From NCBI RefSeq assembly GCF_023503965.1, contig NZ_CP097298.1, forward strand, positions 1,443,001 to 1,507,000: a DNA stretch of 64,000 bases, given 5' to 3'. Of this stretch, positions 10,167 to 19,095 are shown piece after piece. Positions within the stretch are counted from its first letter, which is position 1. Every line of letters begins with the position of its first letter. The translations under genes and the position numbers were made by a program. The notes beneath the pieces were generated by a model. That model was not told where the DNA came from and ran no database searches. It worked only from the letters and a program-made list of their open reading frames with translations. Source of the DNA: Brevundimonas albigilva. GTDB taxonomy: Bacteria > Pseudomonadota > Alphaproteobacteria > Caulobacterales > Caulobacteraceae.

Positions 10167-11063
10167 TCAGACCGCCGCCTCGAACAGGGCGTCGCGGGCG
10201 ACGTCGGCGTGGGTCATGGGGAACAGATGGCCGCCGCCGGCCACCGTCTCGACCGTGACGTGCGGCAGGCCGCGGGGATGGGCGGGCACGTGCGTCAGCG
10301 CGCCGTGCTGGGCCTTCAGGATGCGCACCGGGCCGCGATAGCGCCGCAGGGCCCGCCAGGGGTCGTGCGCCTGGGCCGCGTAGTTGGCCGCCTCCCACGC
10401 CGGGGCGGCGGCCAGGACGAAGCCGTCCGGCGTCTCGGCCAGGCCGTCGCTCAGATAGTCGGCCAGCACCATGTCGGGCCAGCCCTTGAAGGCTCCGCGT
10501 CCGCGATAGGCGGTCATGGCCTGCTCGCGGCTGTCGAACGCGGCGCGACGGCGCAGGGTGGCGGCCGCGATCGGGATGCGCGAGGCGAAGCGGTGCGCGA
10601 ACGGAAGCTGGAAGGCGAGAACCGCCGAGCGCCGCCAGATCACCGGGTCGAACAGGACCAGGCTCGAGACCCGCTCGGGCCGTTCGGCGGCGGCCAGGAG
10701 CGACGCGGTCCCGCCCATCGAATGACCCGCCAGCACCACCGGGGGGCCGTCGATGGCCGCCAGCAACGCCAGCAGGTCGTCGCGGTGATCCAGCCAGCTG
10801 GTCTTGGGCCGGGCGAAGGTGGGCAGGGTGGAGCGCCCGTGACCCCGCAGGTCCGGCGCCCAGATCCTGAGCGAGGCCGACAGCGGCGACAGCAGGCTGC
10901 GATAGGTGGCGGCGTTGAAACCGTTGGCGTGCGAGAAGACCAGGTCCACCGGCCGGGCCGGGTCGCCGTAGTCCATCACCGCCATCGTCCCCGCGCCCCA
11001 GCGGTTAGCCACTGGGACGGACAGGCGGCGCGGCGGGGTCAGCAGCGCCGCGTCCACGATCAC
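10167..11063 (-). CDS. alpha/beta hydrolase
   Basis: A 298-residue cytosolic alpha/beta-hydrolase. The nucleophile elbow GHSMGG is present, with oxyanion-hole HANGFN upstream and APDLRGHGRS between; the late catalytic His is in GGGHLFPM. The substrate is unknown. The GTG at 11063 overlaps the zur stop as GTGA, so the two genes are translationally coupled although their functions do not obviously connect. Confidence 0.85.
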   Translation of the reverse strand: MIVDAALLTPPRRLSVPVANRWGAGTMAVMDYGDPARPVDLVFSHANGFNAATYRSLLSPLSASLRIWAPDLRGHGRSTLPTFARPKTSWLDHRDDLLALLAAIDGPPVVLAGHSMGGTASLLAAAERPERVSSLVLFDPVIWRRSAVLAFQLPFAHRFASRIPIAAATLRRRAAFDSREQAMTAYRGRGAFKGWPDMVLADYLSDGLAETPDGFVLAAAPAWEAANYAAQAHDPWRALRRYRGPVRILKAQHGALTHVPAHPRGLPHVTVETVAGGGHLFPMTHADVARDALFEAAV

Positions 11064-11549
11064 CCGGCCTCGCGGCAGGCGCCGCAGCGGCCGTGCGCCT
11101 CGATCGTGGTGCGGGCGATGGCGTAGCCGGCGTCGGCCGCCGCCGCGTCGATGACGCCCTGGTCCGGCCCGCTGATCTCGCGCGTGGCGCCGCAGCAGTC
11201 GCAGATCAGGAAGGCCGCGGCGTGGGCGGACCCGCCGTCGTGCTCGGCGCAGGCGACATAGGCGCTGATCGAGGCGATCCGGTGGGCCAGCCCCAGTTTC
11301 TCCAGGAACTCCAGCGCGCGATAGACGGTGGGGGGCTTGGCGGCCTGGCCGTCCTCGCCGAAGCGGGCGATCAGGTCGTAGGCCTTCACCGGCTCCCCCG
11401 CCTCCAGCAGCAGCCAGCACGCGGCGGCGCGGGGCGGTCATCCGCTCCCCGCTCTCGGCCGCGCGGCGTTCGGCCGCCTGCAGCGCGCGCGCCAGGGCGC
11501 CGCCGTGGAGGCCGGACAGGTCGTGGTCGTGGTCGCAGGCGGAACCCAT
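11060..11549 (-). CDS. zur: Fur-family regulator, probably Zur; frame broken near 11413
   Basis: A metal-dependent repressor of about 163 residues after frame repair. A His/Asp-rich N terminus (CDHDHDLSGLHGG) leads to MTAPRRRVL, the start of the winged helix; the frame then breaks and continues as KAYDLIARFG and PTVYRALEFLEKLGLAHRI (recognition helix). Two Cys pairs (ICDCCG and HGRCGAC) form the structural zinc site, as in Zur. The break is in a CAGCAGCAG run, with two bases missing or one extra. The final Cys pair and TVYRALEFL favour Zur over Fur, but target genes are not visible here. Confidence 0.8.
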
Positions 11550-11682
11550 GCGCCACAGCTAATGGCTGGCCGCCCCCGCCGCAACATGAACCGCGGCCGA
11601 TCATGACGCGCGACGGTTTGCCGACAGGGCGGGCCTGGGCTAGAAGGCGCGCCTCTTTCCCCTCTCAAGCGTCCGGGCTTCC

Positions 11683-12480
11683 ATGACCGACACCCTCCAA
11701 TCGCCGCTCGAAGGCGCCGTCCTCTTCTACAAGCAGCCGGAGCCGCTGGATCCGGCCCAGCACCAGACCCTGGGCGTCAACGCCGCCGAAAAGCCCTACG
11801 CCTTCGTGGGTCAGACCAACTTCGTCCCGCTGACGGTGACCGAGTTCGCCGCCGCCGCCCTGTCCTATCCGGTCATCTTCATGGGCGCCCAGAAGCAGCC
11901 CGCCGCCGTCATGGGCCTGCGCAACGGCGAGAACCTGTTCGTGTCGCCCGAGGGCGATTTCCGCCCCGACGCCTACATCCCCGCCTTCGTGCGCCGCTAT
12001 CCGTTCGTCTTCGCCGACGACAAGTCCAACCAGCGCCTGATCCTTTGCGTCGACCGCGGCGCCGACATCGTGGTCGAGGGCGGCCTGAACCCGCTGTTCG
12101 TCGACGGCCAGCCCAGCGACTACGTCAAGATGGCGATGGAGTTCTGCAACAGCTTCGAACAGGAGCGGGTGCGCACCGAATCCTTCGTCAAGCTGATGGA
12201 GGACCTGGACCTGCTGGAGGTGCGCGAGGCCAGCTTCACGCCGCGCAACCCGGACGGCACGGCCGGCGCGCCCCAGAAGCTCGCGGAATATTATGCGGTG
12301 TCGGAAGACAAGCTGAAGGCCCTGCCGGCCGAAAAGCTGGTGGAGCTGCGCGACAACGGCGCCCTGGGCCAGATCTACGCCCACCTGGTGTCGCTGCTGG
12401 GCTGGGATCGCCTGATCGCCATGACCCTGCTGCGTGCCGCGCCCCCGGTCGCCGCCAACGCCCGAGCGTCGACGGCCTGA
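11683..12480 (+). CDS. SapC family protein
   Basis: A 265-residue protein of the SapC family, common next to S-layer or outer-membrane genes in alphaproteobacteria; its biochemical role is not settled. Visible family features are YAFVGQTNFVPLTVTEF, YPVIFMGAQKQPAAVMGLR, AYIPAFVRRYPFVFA and the central CVDRGADIVVE. It has no signal peptide or membrane segment. It stands alone on the plus strand with a strong terminator 9 bases after its stop. Confidence 0.9.
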   Translation: MTDTLQSPLEGAVLFYKQPEPLDPAQHQTLGVNAAEKPYAFVGQTNFVPLTVTEFAAAALSYPVIFMGAQKQPAAVMGLRNGENLFVSPEGDFRPDAYIPAFVRRYPFVFADDKSNQRLILCVDRGADIVVEGGLNPLFVDGQPSDYVKMAMEFCNSFEQERVRTESFVKLMEDLDLLEVREASFTPRNPDGTAGAPQKLAEYYAVSEDKLKALPAEKLVELRDNGALGQIYAHLVSLLGWDRLIAMTLLRAAPPVAANARASTA

Positions 12481-12488
12481 CGATCCGA

Positions 12489-12518
12489 CGCCCCGCCGAG
12501 GATCGGCGGGGCGTTTTT
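12489..12518 (+). terminator. rho-independent terminator of the SapC gene
   Basis: A perfect 10-bp GC stem (12489-12498 with 12504-12513) with a 5-base loop is followed by five T residues. It lies between the convergent SapC and isoaspartyl peptidase genes. Confidence 0.9.
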
Positions 12519-12522
12519 CGTT

Positions 12523-13596
12523 TCAGCGCCCTTCGTCGGCGTAGATGGCGACGCGGGCCGGGCGCCCGGCGCCGGCCTGCCCGCGATACATGCCCGAGGT
12601 GTTCAGGGCGAAGGCGACCGCGCCGTCCCGGCCCATGACGATGACGCCCCCGTCGCCGCCGATGGCGGCCACCTCGGCGATCTCGGCCTCGGCGGCGGCC
12701 TGGACGGAGGCGCCCTCGGCGGTGCGGCGGCAGATGTCGCGCGCCACGGTGGAGCGGATGAAATATTCGCCCGAGCCCGTCGCCGAGACCGCGCAGCCGT
12801 CGGCGTTCGAGGCGTAGGTGCCGGCGCCGATGATCGGCACGTCGCCGACCCGGCCCCAGCGCTTGGCCGTCATGCCCCCGGTCGAGGTTCCGGCCGCGAG
12901 CCGTCCTTGGGCGTCCAGCGCGACGGCCCCGACCGTGCCGAACTTCTTCTCGTCCAGCGGCGGCGCGGGCTGCGTGGAGGCCAGGCCGCCGATCGGCGAG
13001 CCGGGCGCGCCGGCCGGCGGCAGGGGCGGCAGGGCCGCGCCCTGCTCCGTCAGCGCCCGGATCAGCTGGTCCCATCGACGCTGGGTGAAGAACCACGCCG
13101 GCTCGACCTGCTCCAGGCCCTGCGAGGCGGCGAAGGCGTCCGCGCCGGCGCCGATCAGCATGACGTGGGGCGAGCGCTCCATCACCGCGCGGGCGGCGGC
13201 GATGGGATGGCGGGTGGTGGTCAGGCCCGCCACGGCGCCGGCGGTCAGGTCGGGGCCGTTCATCACGGCGGCGTCCAGCTCGTTGCGCCCCGCGGCGGTG
13301 AAGACGGCGCCGCGCCCCGCGTTGAACAGCGGATCGTCCTCCATGACCTGGATCGCCGCCTGCACGGCGTCCAGCGCCGCCCCGCCGGATTCGAGCACGG
13401 CCGACCCGGCCTCCAGCGCCTTCTGGAGGGCCGCGCGATAGGCCGCGTCCTGTTCCGGGGTCAGGCTGGACCGCTCGATCACGCCCGCCCCGCCGTGGAT
13501 GGCCAGCGACCAGCGCGGGGCGTCCCCGGCCGGCTGGGCGGCGGCGGCCGAGGCGGCCATCAGCGACAGGGCGGCGGCCAGCGCGACGAACTTCAT
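12523..13596 (-). CDS. periplasmic isoaspartyl peptidase/L-asparaginase (T2 family)
   Basis: A 357-residue Ntn-hydrolase precursor with an N-terminal signal peptide (residues 1-20), so it is exported. Family motifs are WSLAIHGGAGVI, DPLFNAGRGAVF, TAGAVAGLTTTRHPI and the autocleavage site FGTVGAVALD, whose Thr (near residue 217) becomes the N-terminal nucleophile. GTSTGGMTAKRWGRVGDVPI and TGSGEYFIR complete the substrate pocket. It removes beta-aspartyl residues or hydrolyses asparagine. The frame is intact. Confidence 0.93.
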   Translation of the reverse strand: MKFVALAAALSLMAASAAAAQPAGDAPRWSLAIHGGAGVIERSSLTPEQDAAYRAALQKALEAGSAVLESGGAALDAVQAAIQVMEDDPLFNAGRGAVFTAAGRNELDAAVMNGPDLTAGAVAGLTTTRHPIAAARAVMERSPHVMLIGAGADAFAASQGLEQVEPAWFFTQRRWDQLIRALTEQGAALPPLPPAGAPGSPIGGLASTQPAPPLDEKKFGTVGAVALDAQGRLAAGTSTGGMTAKRWGRVGDVPIIGAGTYASNADGCAVSATGSGEYFIRSTVARDICRRTAEGASVQAAAEAEIAEVAAIGGDGGVIVMGRDGAVAFALNTSGMYRGQAGAGRPARVAIYADEGR

Positions 13597-13615
13597 GACG
13601 TTCCCCCTCGATCCG

Positions 13616-13801
13616 TCAGGACCGGTGATGCATCCGCTTCCAGATGCGATAGGCGACGATCGGGGCGAAACCGCAGACCAAGGCGGCGATCAGCACGACC
13701 CAGAAGCCGCCGCCCAGCCAGTATTCGCCCGCCAGCGCCCCGGCCCCGGCCGCCAGCAGCGGGCCGAGCCAGGGAAGCCAGTGCGGCGGCCGCATCCTCA
13801 C
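13616..13801 (-). CDS. small membrane protein
   Basis: A 61-residue protein with two hydrophobic stretches (LPWLGPLLAAGAGALAG and FWVVLIAALVCGFAPIVA) and a basic end. It begins with GTG immediately after the hppD stop (an ATG lies two codons in) and ends 20 bases before the peptidase gene, so it fits an hppD-led operon. Family unknown. Confidence 0.6.
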   Translation of the reverse strand: MRMRPPHWLPWLGPLLAAGAGALAGEYWLGGGFWVVLIAALVCGFAPIVAYRIWKRMHHRS

Positions 13802-14900
13802 CTAGGCGTCGACCTTGATGACGCCGCGCCGGATCTGGTCCAGCTCGATCGAATCGAACAGGGCCTGGAAGTTGCCGTTGCCGAAGCCCTCGTTGCCCTT
13901 CCGCTGGATGATCGAAGAAGATCGGGCCGAAGGTGTCCTCGGTGAAGATCTGCAGCAGCAGGCCTTCCTCGTCCGAGCCGTCGATCAGGATGCGGTTCTT
14001 GCGCATCCGCTCCACGTCCTCGCCGTGGTTAGGCAGGCGCTTGTCGATCAGTTCGAAATAGGTCTCGATCGTGTCCTGGAAGGCGACGCCGCGTTCGCGC
14101 ATGGCCTCGACCGTCTCGAAGATGTTCTCGGTCGTCAGGGCGATGTGCTGGATGCCCTCGCCGTTGTAGCGGCGGATGAACTCCTCGATCTGGGAGTTCT
14201 CGTCCTGGCTCTCGTTCAGCGGGATGCGGATGGCGCGGTCGGGCGCGATCATGGCCTGGGAGAACAGCCCGGTCGCCTTGCCCTTGATGTCGAAATACTT
14301 CTGCTCCTCGAAGTTGAAGATCGAGTTGTAGAAGCCGGACCAGGTCCGCATCTGGCCCCGCCGCACGTTGTGGGTCAGGTGGTCCAGGATCTCCAGGCCG
14401 ACCGAGTTCTTGCGCTCGGCCTCTTCCCAGCCCTCGATCTCGTCCCAGGCGTCATACAGGGAGCCGGCGTCGCCATACTGGTCGATGACATAGAGCAGGC
14501 TGCCGCCGATGCCCTGCAGGATATAGGGGTGGTCGCCCAGCGCCCCGCCGTTCGCGCCCTGGGCCGCCACGGCGCCCCGCGCCAGCGCGCCTTCGTAGGC
14601 GGCCTTGGCGTCGGTGGTGCGGAAGGCCATGCCATTGGCCGACGGGCCGTGATCCGTGGCGAAGTCCGCGGCCTGGCCCTTGGGCGAACGGTGCACCAGG
14701 AAGGAGATGTCGCCCTGCTTCAGGCGCACCACGTCGGTCTTCGGGTTCACGTGCGTCTGGGTGAAGCCCATGGTCTCCAGCCGCGAGATCATGGCCTCGG
14801 GCTCGGGGCCGGTGAACTCGACGAACTCGAAACCGTCGACGCCGAGGGGGTTGTCCTGGTCCAGCTGCTTCGCTGCATCGTTGGGGGGCATGTCGTGCAT
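13802..14900 (-). CDS. hppD: 4-hydroxyphenylpyruvate dioxygenase, frame broken near 13913
   Basis: An Fe(II) enzyme of tyrosine breakdown that makes homogentisate; about 366 residues after repair. The iron ligands are in place: His in [10 protein letters not shown], His in [10 protein letters not shown] and Glu in [16 protein letters not shown]. The frame breaks just after PIFF; two missing bases (an AG of GAGATC) would restore the usual [11 protein letters not shown] tail, ending [10 protein letters not shown] with the stop at 13802. The start ATG at 14900 has AGGAG nine bases upstream. No other homogentisate-pathway genes are in the window. Confidence 0.92.
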
Positions 14901-15027
14901 GATGCGTCTCCTGCCATGTCGTTGGGGCGGACTTACCCAGCCGGGGCCGCCGATTGGGCCGGAACCTAGTCGCCGAACGCCCGAACGCCAAGGCGAAGCC
15001 ACGGGGAGTTGATGACGGCGTGCGCCC

Positions 15028-15663
15028 TCACCCCGGCAGAAGCCGGGTCGCCCACTCGGCGCCCAGCAGGAGACCGGCCGCCAGCGCGCCCAGCAGCGTT
15101 AGCCAGGCCGTGGCGACCGCCGCCCCGGCGATGACGAACAGGCCGTCCCGCTGGATCAGGCCGACCGACAGCAGGGCCAGGGCGATCGAGGGGATGGTGT
15201 TGGTCATCGGCAGGACGATGGTCAGGGTGGCCAGGATCATGAAGACCGCCGCCAGCTTCTCGCCCGGCCCGTCGGCGAAGCGGGTCAGGCGCGGCCGCGA
15301 CAGCCGGTCGATCCAGGACAGCTTCGATTCCGCGAAGTCGGCCATCGCCTTCAGCCACGACCCCCTGGCCCGCAAATCCAGCATACAGCGCGGCAGCCAG
15401 GGCTCCTCGCGCCCGACCAGCAGCTGGGCGGCAACCAGGATGATGATCACCCCGACCACCTGCGGCACCCCGTAGAGACCCGGAACCAGGCAGGGAATGG
15501 ACAGCAGCAGGATCAGCAGCCCATAGGCGCGCTCGTCCATCCGGTCGCGGATTTCGTGCAGCGTCAGGCCCCGGTCGCCGCCGTCGTCGGCCAGGCGGCG
15601 AAGCAGGCGCGTGACGTTGTGGCTGACGTCGTCTTTCTGTTCGGGCGTCCGGGCGTCGGTCAT
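15028..15663 (-). CDS. ExoD family exopolysaccharide synthesis protein
   Basis: A 211-residue integral membrane protein of the ExoD family, linked in rhizobia to exopolysaccharide production; mechanism unknown. Features are the soluble start LTLHEIRDRMDERAYGLL, the membrane segment LLILLLSIPCLVPG, then PMTNTIPSIALALLSVGLIQ (the family signature) and a hydrophobic C terminus. The frame is intact. Confidence 0.87.
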   Translation of the reverse strand: MTDARTPEQKDDVSHNVTRLLRRLADDGGDRGLTLHEIRDRMDERAYGLLILLLSIPCLVPGLYGVPQVVGVIIILVAAQLLVGREEPWLPRCMLDLRARGSWLKAMADFAESKLSWIDRLSRPRLTRFADGPGEKLAAVFMILATLTIVLPMTNTIPSIALALLSVGLIQRDGLFVIAGAAVATAWLTLLGALAAGLLLGAEWATRLLPG

Positions 15664-15781
15664 GGCGGGGATGTAGCGACGCCGCGTTCCGGCGTCGGAT
15701 GACGCAATGTCGCAGCCCTGCTATCGGTTGCCGCAAGGGCGGCGCCGATGCGGACGCCGCCAGGGATTTCCCAGGGATTTC

Positions 15782-16357
15782 ATGCTTCGCAAGCTCTACG
15801 ACCGCGTCTTCGCCCTGGCGCGCAGCCGCCACGCCACGCCCGCCCTGGCCCTGGTGTCCTTCGCCGAAAGTTCGGTCTTTCCGATCCCGCCCGACGTCAT
15901 GCTGGCGCCGATGATCCTGGCCCGGCCGGACCGGGCCTATGTCTATGCGGCCGTCTGCACGGCGGCCTCGGTGGCGGGCGGGATGCTGGGCTACGCCATC
16001 GGCTTCTTCCTGACCGACGTCGGGCTGATGCTGATGCGCCTGCTGGGCCATTCGGACGGACTGGCGCAGTTCCGCGCCTGGTTCGACGACTGGGGCCTGT
16101 GGGTCATCCTGATCAAGGGGCTGACCCCCATTCCCTACAAGCTGGTGACCATCGCCTCCGGCCTGGCGGCCTTCAGCTTCCCGGCCTTCGTGGCCGCCTC
16201 TGTCGTCACCCGCGGGGGCCGGTTCTTCCTGGAGGCCTGGGTCCTGAAGCGGTGGGGCCCCGCCATGCTGGCCCAGGTCGAAAAGCGGTTGGCGTTGTGG
16301 ACGGGGATCGGCCTGGCCGTCCTGGTCGGCACCGTCGTCGTCGTGAAGCTTCTGTAA
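15782..16357 (+). CDS. DedA-like (YqaA family) membrane protein
   Basis: A 191-residue inner-membrane protein of the SNARE-associated/DedA superfamily, now linked to lipid-carrier flipping. The N-terminal re-entrant region has SFAESSVFPIPPDVMLAPM (acidic E followed by PIPPD), and the second half has GLTPIPYKLVTIASGLAAFS and a conserved Arg in VVTRGGRFF. The ATG at 15782 opens with MLRKLYDRV, typical of the YqaA subgroup. Confidence 0.88.
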   Translation: MLRKLYDRVFALARSRHATPALALVSFAESSVFPIPPDVMLAPMILARPDRAYVYAAVCTAASVAGGMLGYAIGFFLTDVGLMLMRLLGHSDGLAQFRAWFDDWGLWVILIKGLTPIPYKLVTIASGLAAFSFPAFVAASVVTRGGRFFLEAWVLKRWGPAMLAQVEKRLALWTGIGLAVLVGTVVVVKLL

Positions 16358-16394
16358 GTCGACGCGGACCGCGCGCCGGTCTAGAACCCGATCG

Positions 16395-16934
16395 ATGAGA
16401 GCCGCCTATCGCCTCTGACCCGCTGGTGGACCGCCTTTGCGCTTGCGGCGTCGCTGGCCATGCTGGGCGCCGCCCACGCCTTCGAGCGGTTCGGCGGACT
16501 GGCGCCGTGCAATCTCTGTCTCAAGCAGCGCGAGGTCTATTGGGGCGCGGTGGCCATCGCCGTGCTGGCCACGGGCTGGACCCTGTTCAGCGGCGGCCGA
16601 CGGGGCACGCCGCGCATCGCCGCCTTCCTGCTGGCCGCCGTCTTCGCCACCGGCGCGATCACGGCCCTGTTCCACCTGGGCGGCGAGCAGGGCTGGTGGG
16701 CCCTGCCCGCGACCTGCATGGGCGGCGCGTCGGTGGATGTCGACGCCCTGGCGGCCCTGGCGGCCGGAACCGCGCCCGCCGGCCCCCTGCCGTCATGCGG
16801 CGACGTGGCCTGGAGCTGGCTGGGCCTGTCGATGGCCGGATGGAACGTCCTGATCTCCCTGGCGCTTGCGACGTTCAGCCTGCTGGCCGCCAAGCGTCCC
16901 AAGGACGCCCGCGCCCCGCATCGAAAAGGCCTGA
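16395..16934 (+). CDS. dsbB: disulfide bond formation protein B, frame broken near 16416
   Basis: A quinone-reducing membrane partner of DsbA. The ATG at 16395 begins MRAAYRL and hits a stop; one added base joins it to TRWWTAFALAASLAMLGAAH and the DsbB body: the CNLC redox motif in GLAPCNLCLKQRE, four hydrophobic segments, and a second Cys pair (PATCMGG and LPSCGD). In the raw sequence the frame continues straight into coq7 without a stop. A TGA at 16932-16934, two bases before the coq7 ATG, lies one frame over and is the likely true end. Confidence 0.83.
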
Positions 16935-16936
16935 CC

Positions 16937-17500
16937 ATGAGCGACCGCATCCCGCTGCCCCGCCCCGGCCAGGGCGCCGACAAGGCCCGGATGGACGAGA
17001 TCCTGCGCGTCGACCACGCCGGGGAATACGCCGCCGTCCTGATCTACCGCGCCCAGCGCGCGGTGTTCGAGGCGAGGAAGGGCCGCGAGGCGATCACCCA
17101 CGACCTGGCCGAGATGCAGGACCAGGAGGCGGTCCACCTGGCCCGGTTCGAAAGGCTGCTGAACGAACGCAAGGTGCGGCCCACGGCGATGACGCCGGTC
17201 TGGCGGCTGGCGGCCTCGGCGCTGGGCGCCGGCACCGCCCTGATCGGCGAGAAGGCGGCCCATGCCTGCACCGAGGCGGTCGAAAGCGTGATCGAGCAGC
17301 ATTACGCCGACCAGATCGCCGAGATCGGCGACCGCGACCCGGCCCTGGCCGCCGAGCTGAAGCAGTTCCGCGACGAGGAGCTGGCCCACCACGACCACGC
17401 GATCGAACACGGCAGCCGCGAGGCGCCGGCCTATCGCCTGCTCAGCGGCGTGATCAAGGCGGGCTGCAGGGTGGCGATCAAGGTCAGCGAGAAGGTGTGA
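16937..17500 (+). CDS. coq7: Coq7-type demethoxyubiquinone hydroxylase
   Basis: A 187-residue di-iron monooxygenase that carries out a late hydroxylation of the ubiquinone ring. Di-iron ligands appear in two repeats: Glu in DHAGEYAAVLIYRAQ with ExxH in QEAVHLARFE, and Glu in CTEAVESVIEQHY with ExxH in EELAHHDHAIEH. The ATG at 16937 begins MSDRIPLPRPG. An apparent fusion to DsbB is treated as an indel artefact. ubiB and ubiE lie 23 kb further on. Confidence 0.92.
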   Translation: MSDRIPLPRPGQGADKARMDEILRVDHAGEYAAVLIYRAQRAVFEARKGREAITHDLAEMQDQEAVHLARFERLLNERKVRPTAMTPVWRLAASALGAGTALIGEKAAHACTEAVESVIEQHYADQIAEIGDRDPALAAELKQFRDEELAHHDHAIEHGSREAPAYRLLSGVIKAGCRVAIKVSEKV

Positions 17501-17510
17501 TCCCCATCGC

Positions 17511-17618
17511 CGTCACCCTCGGGCTCGACCCGAGGGCCGGCTTTTCCGCCGCTCTGCGTCCGCCTCAGGCGCACAGCCTGACCCGCATCCGATCCTCGGG
17601 TCGAGCCCGAGGATGACG
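17511..17618. repeat. 108-bp dispersed palindromic intergenic repeat, copy 1
   Basis: Both ends carry a hairpin core, CTCGGGCTCGACCCGAG at the left and its partner GATCCTCGGGTCGAGCCCGAG at the right, so the unit is also palindromic overall. Same length and end sequences as the copy at 28232-28339; the interiors differ. It sits between the convergent coq7 and thiolase genes. Resembles REP/RPE-like elements of alphaproteobacteria. Confidence 0.8.
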
Positions 17619-17633
17619 GAGGGGTAAGGCCCC

Positions 17634-18835
17634 TCAATAGATCTCGAACAGCCCCGCCGCGCCCATGCCGCCGCCGACGCACATGGTGACGACGCCGTAT
17701 TTCGCGCCGCGCCGCTTGCCCTCGATCAGCACATGGCCGGTCATCCGCGCGCCCGACATGCCGTAGGGGTGGCCGATCGAGATGGCGCCGCCCGAGACGT
17801 TCAGCCGGTCGTTGGGAATGCCCAGGGTGTCGCGGCAATACAGCACCTGCACCGCAAAGGCCTCGTTCAGCTCCCAGATGCCGATGTCGTCCACCGTCAG
17901 GCCGTGACGCTTCAGCAGCTTGGGCACAGCATAGACCGGGCCGATGCCCATCTCGTCCGGCTCGCAGCCGGCCACCGCCATGCCGCGATAGGCGCCCAGC
18001 GGCTGGAGGTTGCGCTTCACCGCCTCGCCGGCCTCCATGATCACGCAGGCCGAGGCGCCGTCCGACAGCTGGCTGGCGTTGCCGGCGGTGATGTATTCGC
18101 CCTGCTGGATCTCCTCGCCGCCGCCGAAGACGGGCTTCAGCGCCTTCAGGCCTTCCAGCGTCGTATCGGGCCGGTTGCCCTCGTCCTTGGACAGGGTGAT
18201 CTCCTTCGACGAAGTCTCGCCCGTCGCCTTGTCCGTGACCAGCATGGTCGTGGTCATGGGAACGATCTCGGCGTCCAGCCGCCCCTCGGCCTGGGCCTGA
18301 GCCGTCCGCTGCTGGGACTGCAGCGCATACTCGTCCTGGCGGTCGCGGTCGATGCCGTAGCGGCGCGCCACCACCTCGGCCGTCTCCAGCATCGACATGT
18401 AGATGTGCGGCGACAGCTTCAGCAGGTCCTCGTCCTTGAAGCGGTGCAGGTTCATGTGCGGGTTCTGGACCAGGGAGATCGACTCCAGCCCCCGCCGACG
18501 GCCATCTTCTGCTGGTCGAAGATCACCTGCTTGGCCGCCGTGGCGATCCCCATCAGGCCCGAGGCGCACTGGCGGTCCAGGCTCATGCCCGGAACCGACG
18601 ACGGCAGGCCCGCGGCCAGGGCGATCTGGCGCGCCACGTTGGTGCCGGTCGAGCCCTGCTGCAGGGCGGCGCCCATGACCACGTCCTCGATCTCGGCCGG
18701 GTCGACGCCGGCGCGCTGGACGGCGTGGCGCACCGCATGGGCGCCCAGCGCCTGCGCCTGGGTGTCGTTGAAGGCCCCGCGATAGGCGCGGCCGATCGGG
18801 GTGCGGGCGGTGGAGACGATGACGGCTTCGCGCAT
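17634..18835 (-). CDS. acetyl-CoA C-acyltransferase (thiolase), frame broken near 18491
   Basis: A thiolase of 400 residues after repair of one missing base. It exchanges acetyl groups between acyl-CoA and CoA in fatty-acid breakdown or acetoacetyl-CoA formation. The N terminus has the [20 protein letters not shown] start and the acyl-accepting Cys in [11 protein letters not shown]; after the break the protein continues ESISLVQNP, and the C terminus has [17 protein letters not shown] and [15 protein letters not shown] with the second catalytic Cys. The break is in the C-run at 18487-18494. The direction (biosynthetic or degradative) cannot be told. Confidence 0.92.
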
Positions 18836-19039
18836 GGGTGGTTTCCTTCCGGGTCGGCGCGACGGCGTGCCGCGTCCTTGTTTCGGCGGAACTTTAGGCG
18901 CCTCTCCCCGCGTCAAGGCAAGCCCGGGAAATCGTCCCCAGCCCCGTCCCCAAGGAACTTGCCACAGAACACCAGATATAGCGGTCTAGCAAAATGTGAT
19001 CGCTAAATAGGGGAAATTGCCCTTGGCGCCGGAAGCGAC

Positions 19040-19069
19040 GAGTCGCATGGTGAACGCCTGTTCGGATTC
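19040..19069. promoter_or_regulatory. two GANTC (CcrM-type) sites in the nrdB leader
   Basis: GAGTC at 19040-19044 and GATTC at 19065-19069 lie 27-56 bases before the nrdB ATG. In Caulobacter relatives GANTC is methylated by CcrM and read by GcrA, so cell-cycle control of nrdB is possible. The inference rests on a short motif only. Confidence 0.35.
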
Positions 19070-19095
19070 GCTCTCCCGCCAAAGGTCCTCGCCCG

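Noticed and set aside
18969..18985. NrdR box upstream of nrdB
   Set aside because: Only partly matches ACACWATATATWGTGT, and a single box; NrdR sites are normally paired. Not annotated.
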